Shown piece after piece: positions 18,970 to 20,210 of a stretch of DNA of 20,210 nucleotides. The translations under genes and the position numbers were made by a program. The stretch covers positions 1 to 20,210 of the forward strand of contig CAJNOQ010003464.1 in the NCBI GenBank assembly GCA_905250885.1. The letters run 5' to 3'. Source of the DNA: Didymodactylos carnosus (taxonomy: Eukaryota > Rotifera > Eurotatoria > Philodinida > Philodinidae). The first letter of the stretch is position 1, and each line of letters opens with the position of its first letter. The notes below the pieces were generated by a model. It was not told the DNA's origin and made no database searches. It was given only the letters and a program-made list of their open reading frames with translations.

Positions 18970-19188
18970 TGTTATGTCAGGAATCTCCTGACATAAGAAT
19001 ATTCTCTTTCTTCTTATCTTTCACTTCTCTCTTCTGTTTATCATTGCATCACGTTATCATCATTCCTTCTTTTTCTATTATTCTTCTATATAAGGAGTAT
19101 GTATTATTTCAAGGACAACATATATATTTTTTGTTTTATAAAAAAGGGAAGAATAAAAAACAATAACGTTAGAGAGAAAGCTCTAACA
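18970..19188 (+). repeat. 3' LTR
   Basis: 219 bases, identical by eye to 16425-16643 (offset 2,545). TATA candidate 19087-19093, AATAAA 19152-19157. It is followed by the target duplication GTATA at 19189-19193. Confidence 0.92.
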
Positions 19189-19297
19189 GTATAGAGNGTA
19201 TGTATTATTTCAAGGACAACATATATATTTTTTGTTTTATAAAAAAGGGAAGAATAAAAAACAATAACGTTAGAGAGAAAGCTCTAACAGTATAGAG
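19096..19297 (+). repeat. 101-base tandem duplication joined at an N
   Basis: 19096-19196 and 19197-19297 are the same 101 bases: the last 93 bases of the LTR plus GTATAGAG. The N at 19197 aligns with an A in the first unit. The second unit is joined directly to the rest of the MITE. Either the assembly failed to merge overlapping ends, or a real tandem duplication occurred at the LTR/host junction. Confidence 0.9.
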
Positions 19298-19516
19298 AAG
19301 TGCAACCATTTCTAAACCGTTTTAAGTTTCGTATGAAACCCTTTTTGGTTTCGTACTTCGACTACGAAACCTTTTATGGTTTTTGGCGAACACAAGGGTT
19401 TCGTAGTCGAAGTACGAAACCAAAAAGGGTTTCATACGAAACTTAAAACGGTTTAGAAATGGTTGCACTTCTCTATACCCTTTTAAGTTTCGTAATACAC
19501 CTTTTTTTTTAGAGAG

Positions 19517-19807
19517 TGCCGGGTGTCTCGACTAGGGTAGGACATATACTCTGAAGTGCGCTCTACAAACTGAAAAGGTATGAAGAAAACCTAAATGGAA
19601 AGTCCTCCTCCCTTCAATCTAAGTTGAAAAATTTCTTTTTATGAGAGAGAAAGAGAGCAATAAGAGAATAAAATAATGTTTTCCCAAACTTTTCCTCTTC
19701 TAAATAATAATCCTTGTCTAACTATCTCCTATCTTTTTTGCGAGAAGGCAAAATGATAAGAACCAAGTCACTGTGCATTTAGGGCACTATTTGATCTGAC
19801 TTGAAGT
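19517..19807. other. Intergenic, no gene seen
   Basis: A short spacer between the MITE and the next element end. It is AT-rich, with a purine-rich run (GAGAGAGAAAGAGAG) near 19643. No open frame or RNA gene is recognisable. Confidence 0.5.
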
Positions 19808-19862
19808 CAGGGGGGAAATAGCGGACTCCTGTGGACTCCCAGCGATTCATGGACTCCTGAAG
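19808..19862 (+). mobile_element. End of a relative of the 63-base hairpin element
   Basis: CAGGGGGGAAATAGCGGACT at 19808-19827 matches the 26-base end of the element at 17319 nearly base for base, and more GGACTCC words follow. No matching right end (…CCCCC(T)TG) is found before the window ends, so the copy is truncated, longer than the window or decayed. Confidence 0.6.
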
Positions 19863-20210
19863 TCGAAGAACAAAAGTGTTGTTTTTTGGAATCACTCACC
19901 AAAAAGGAACATTTTTGGTCTGTTCTGGAAGTCGATCCTATAACCAGACCGCTTTTGTTCTGTTTTTGGGACGAACTTATACCAGTTCACAGCTCAATGA
20001 ACCGGTCGACCAGCTCAGTTCATTTGAACTGAAATGAATGATTTTCCGGTTCGTTCAGCCTCTGATCACCAAACCGAGAACGTCATTTTGTAGAGTTCGT
20101 CGAGTTCTATTTGGAACATAGCAAAGCAATAGTGGAGCACGTTTCTGGCCGAATCTGCCCTGAAAAAAGGTCGTATCGGGACCTAACATAACCTATGTGT
20201 CATAATGTGA
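19863..20210. other. Repeat-like tail, no gene
   Basis: Holds several GAACCGG/CCGGTTC words in both orientations between 19950 and 20080 and the second copy of a dispersed 33-base repeat at 20083-20115. This suggests another transposon that runs past the window. No frame is supported. Confidence 0.4.
20083..20115 (+). repeat. 33-base dispersed repeat, copy 2
   Basis: Counterpart of 11900-11932, with about five differences over 33 bases. Confidence 0.55.

Larger units (their letters stand above)
16425..19188 (+). mobile_element. Complete pol-less LTR retrotransposon
   Basis: The element is 2,764 bases long with two identical 219-base LTRs, a GTATA target duplication, a candidate primer binding site two bases inside the 5' LTR and a purine tract right before the 3' LTR. 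The interior has one broken frame (16774-18143) and no reverse transcriptase, RNase H, integrase or protease motif. It is therefore non-autonomous, a TRIM- or LARD-like element moved by proteins from another family. A 5-base duplication fits Ty3/gypsy- or Copia-type integrases. Identical LTRs mean the insertion is recent. It carries a second insertion of its own, the 63-base hairpin at 17319-17381. Confidence 0.9.
16381..19516. mobile_element. Fold-back MITE, CTCTCTAAAA family, copy 2, split by an LTR element
   Basis: The left part 16381-16424 (CTCTCTAAAAAAAAAAGGTG...) is the reverse complement of the right end 19471-19516 except for one base and one A in the run. The rest of the MITE is 19295-19516. 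There a perfect 74-base inverted repeat (19298-19371 with 19397-19470) surrounds a 25-base core. Without the insertion and the 101-base duplication the MITE would be about 266 bases. The LTR element entered at GTATA. The flanking dinucleotide is TG on both sides, unlike the TA of copy 1, so the target preference of the family is not settled. Confidence 0.85.

Noticed and set aside
16381..19516. Whole interval as an autonomous DNA transposon with its own ORF
   Set aside because: The ORF lies inside a separate LTR element with its own target duplication; the outer inverted repeats belong to a short MITE.
1..20210. CRISPR array or bacterial operon
   Set aside because: No regularly spaced repeats, no Shine-Dalgarno-led gene series; the spliced gene and transposon types are eukaryotic.

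Overview
This is an AT-rich, gene-poor, repeat-rich eukaryotic window. One gene contains a 64-base spliceosomal intron with GT-AG ends. Remains of several transposon classes are nested in one another. A short intron, a lysozyme-like/von Willebrand A surface protein and this repeat mix fit a bdelloid rotifer (Adineta or Rotaria type), but that is an inference from memory of such genomes. Nothing looks prokaryotic.

Layout. 1-2120 is relic DNA: a 65-base inverted repeat, a decayed 3' end of a non-LTR retrotransposon reverse transcriptase (about 443-822), and a decayed palindrome (about 1190-1712). 2177-2527 holds a coding fragment with a DGVG...KR motif and no start. 3145-3742 is a near-perfect long palindrome with 268-269 base arms, followed by a smaller one at 3838-3948. 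3950-8188 is mostly featureless, except for a small hAT-type MITE (7023-7189) with a perfect 8-base target duplication. 8189-10022 is the only substantial host-like gene: an extracellular protein with a GH19/lysozyme-like domain, a Cys-rich linker, a vWFA domain and a hydrophobic tail, in two visible exons, broken by one in-frame TGA at 9732. 10023-12050 is featureless. 12053-13366 is a non-autonomous DNA transposon with 40-base terminal inverted repeats and internal AACGCGTT-type motifs. A fold-back MITE (12537-12849) sits inside it.

13367-16090 has no recognisable gene. 16096-16365 is a cluster of GGGACTCC/GGAGTCCC motifs. 16381-19516 is the most informative part. A fold-back MITE of the same CTCTCTAAAA family was split by a complete LTR retrotransposon (16425-19188). 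That element has 219-base LTRs identical by eye, a GTATA target duplication, a candidate primer binding site and a polypurine tract. Its interior has no reverse transcriptase, integrase or protease. It carries one long broken reading frame (16774-18143) with a possible BAH-like N-terminus and a C-terminal membrane segment. That frame was itself hit by a 63-base hAT-like hairpin (17319-17381) with an 8-base target duplication. The 3' LTR is followed by a 101-base tandem copy of its tail, joined at the only N in the window. 19808 onward begins another element with the same end as the 63-base hairpin.

The elements do not form one pathway. What links them is nesting: MITE in DNA transposon, LTR element in MITE, micro-MITE in the LTR element's gene. 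Identical LTRs date the last large event as recent. The pol-less LTR element must have been moved by proteins supplied from elsewhere.
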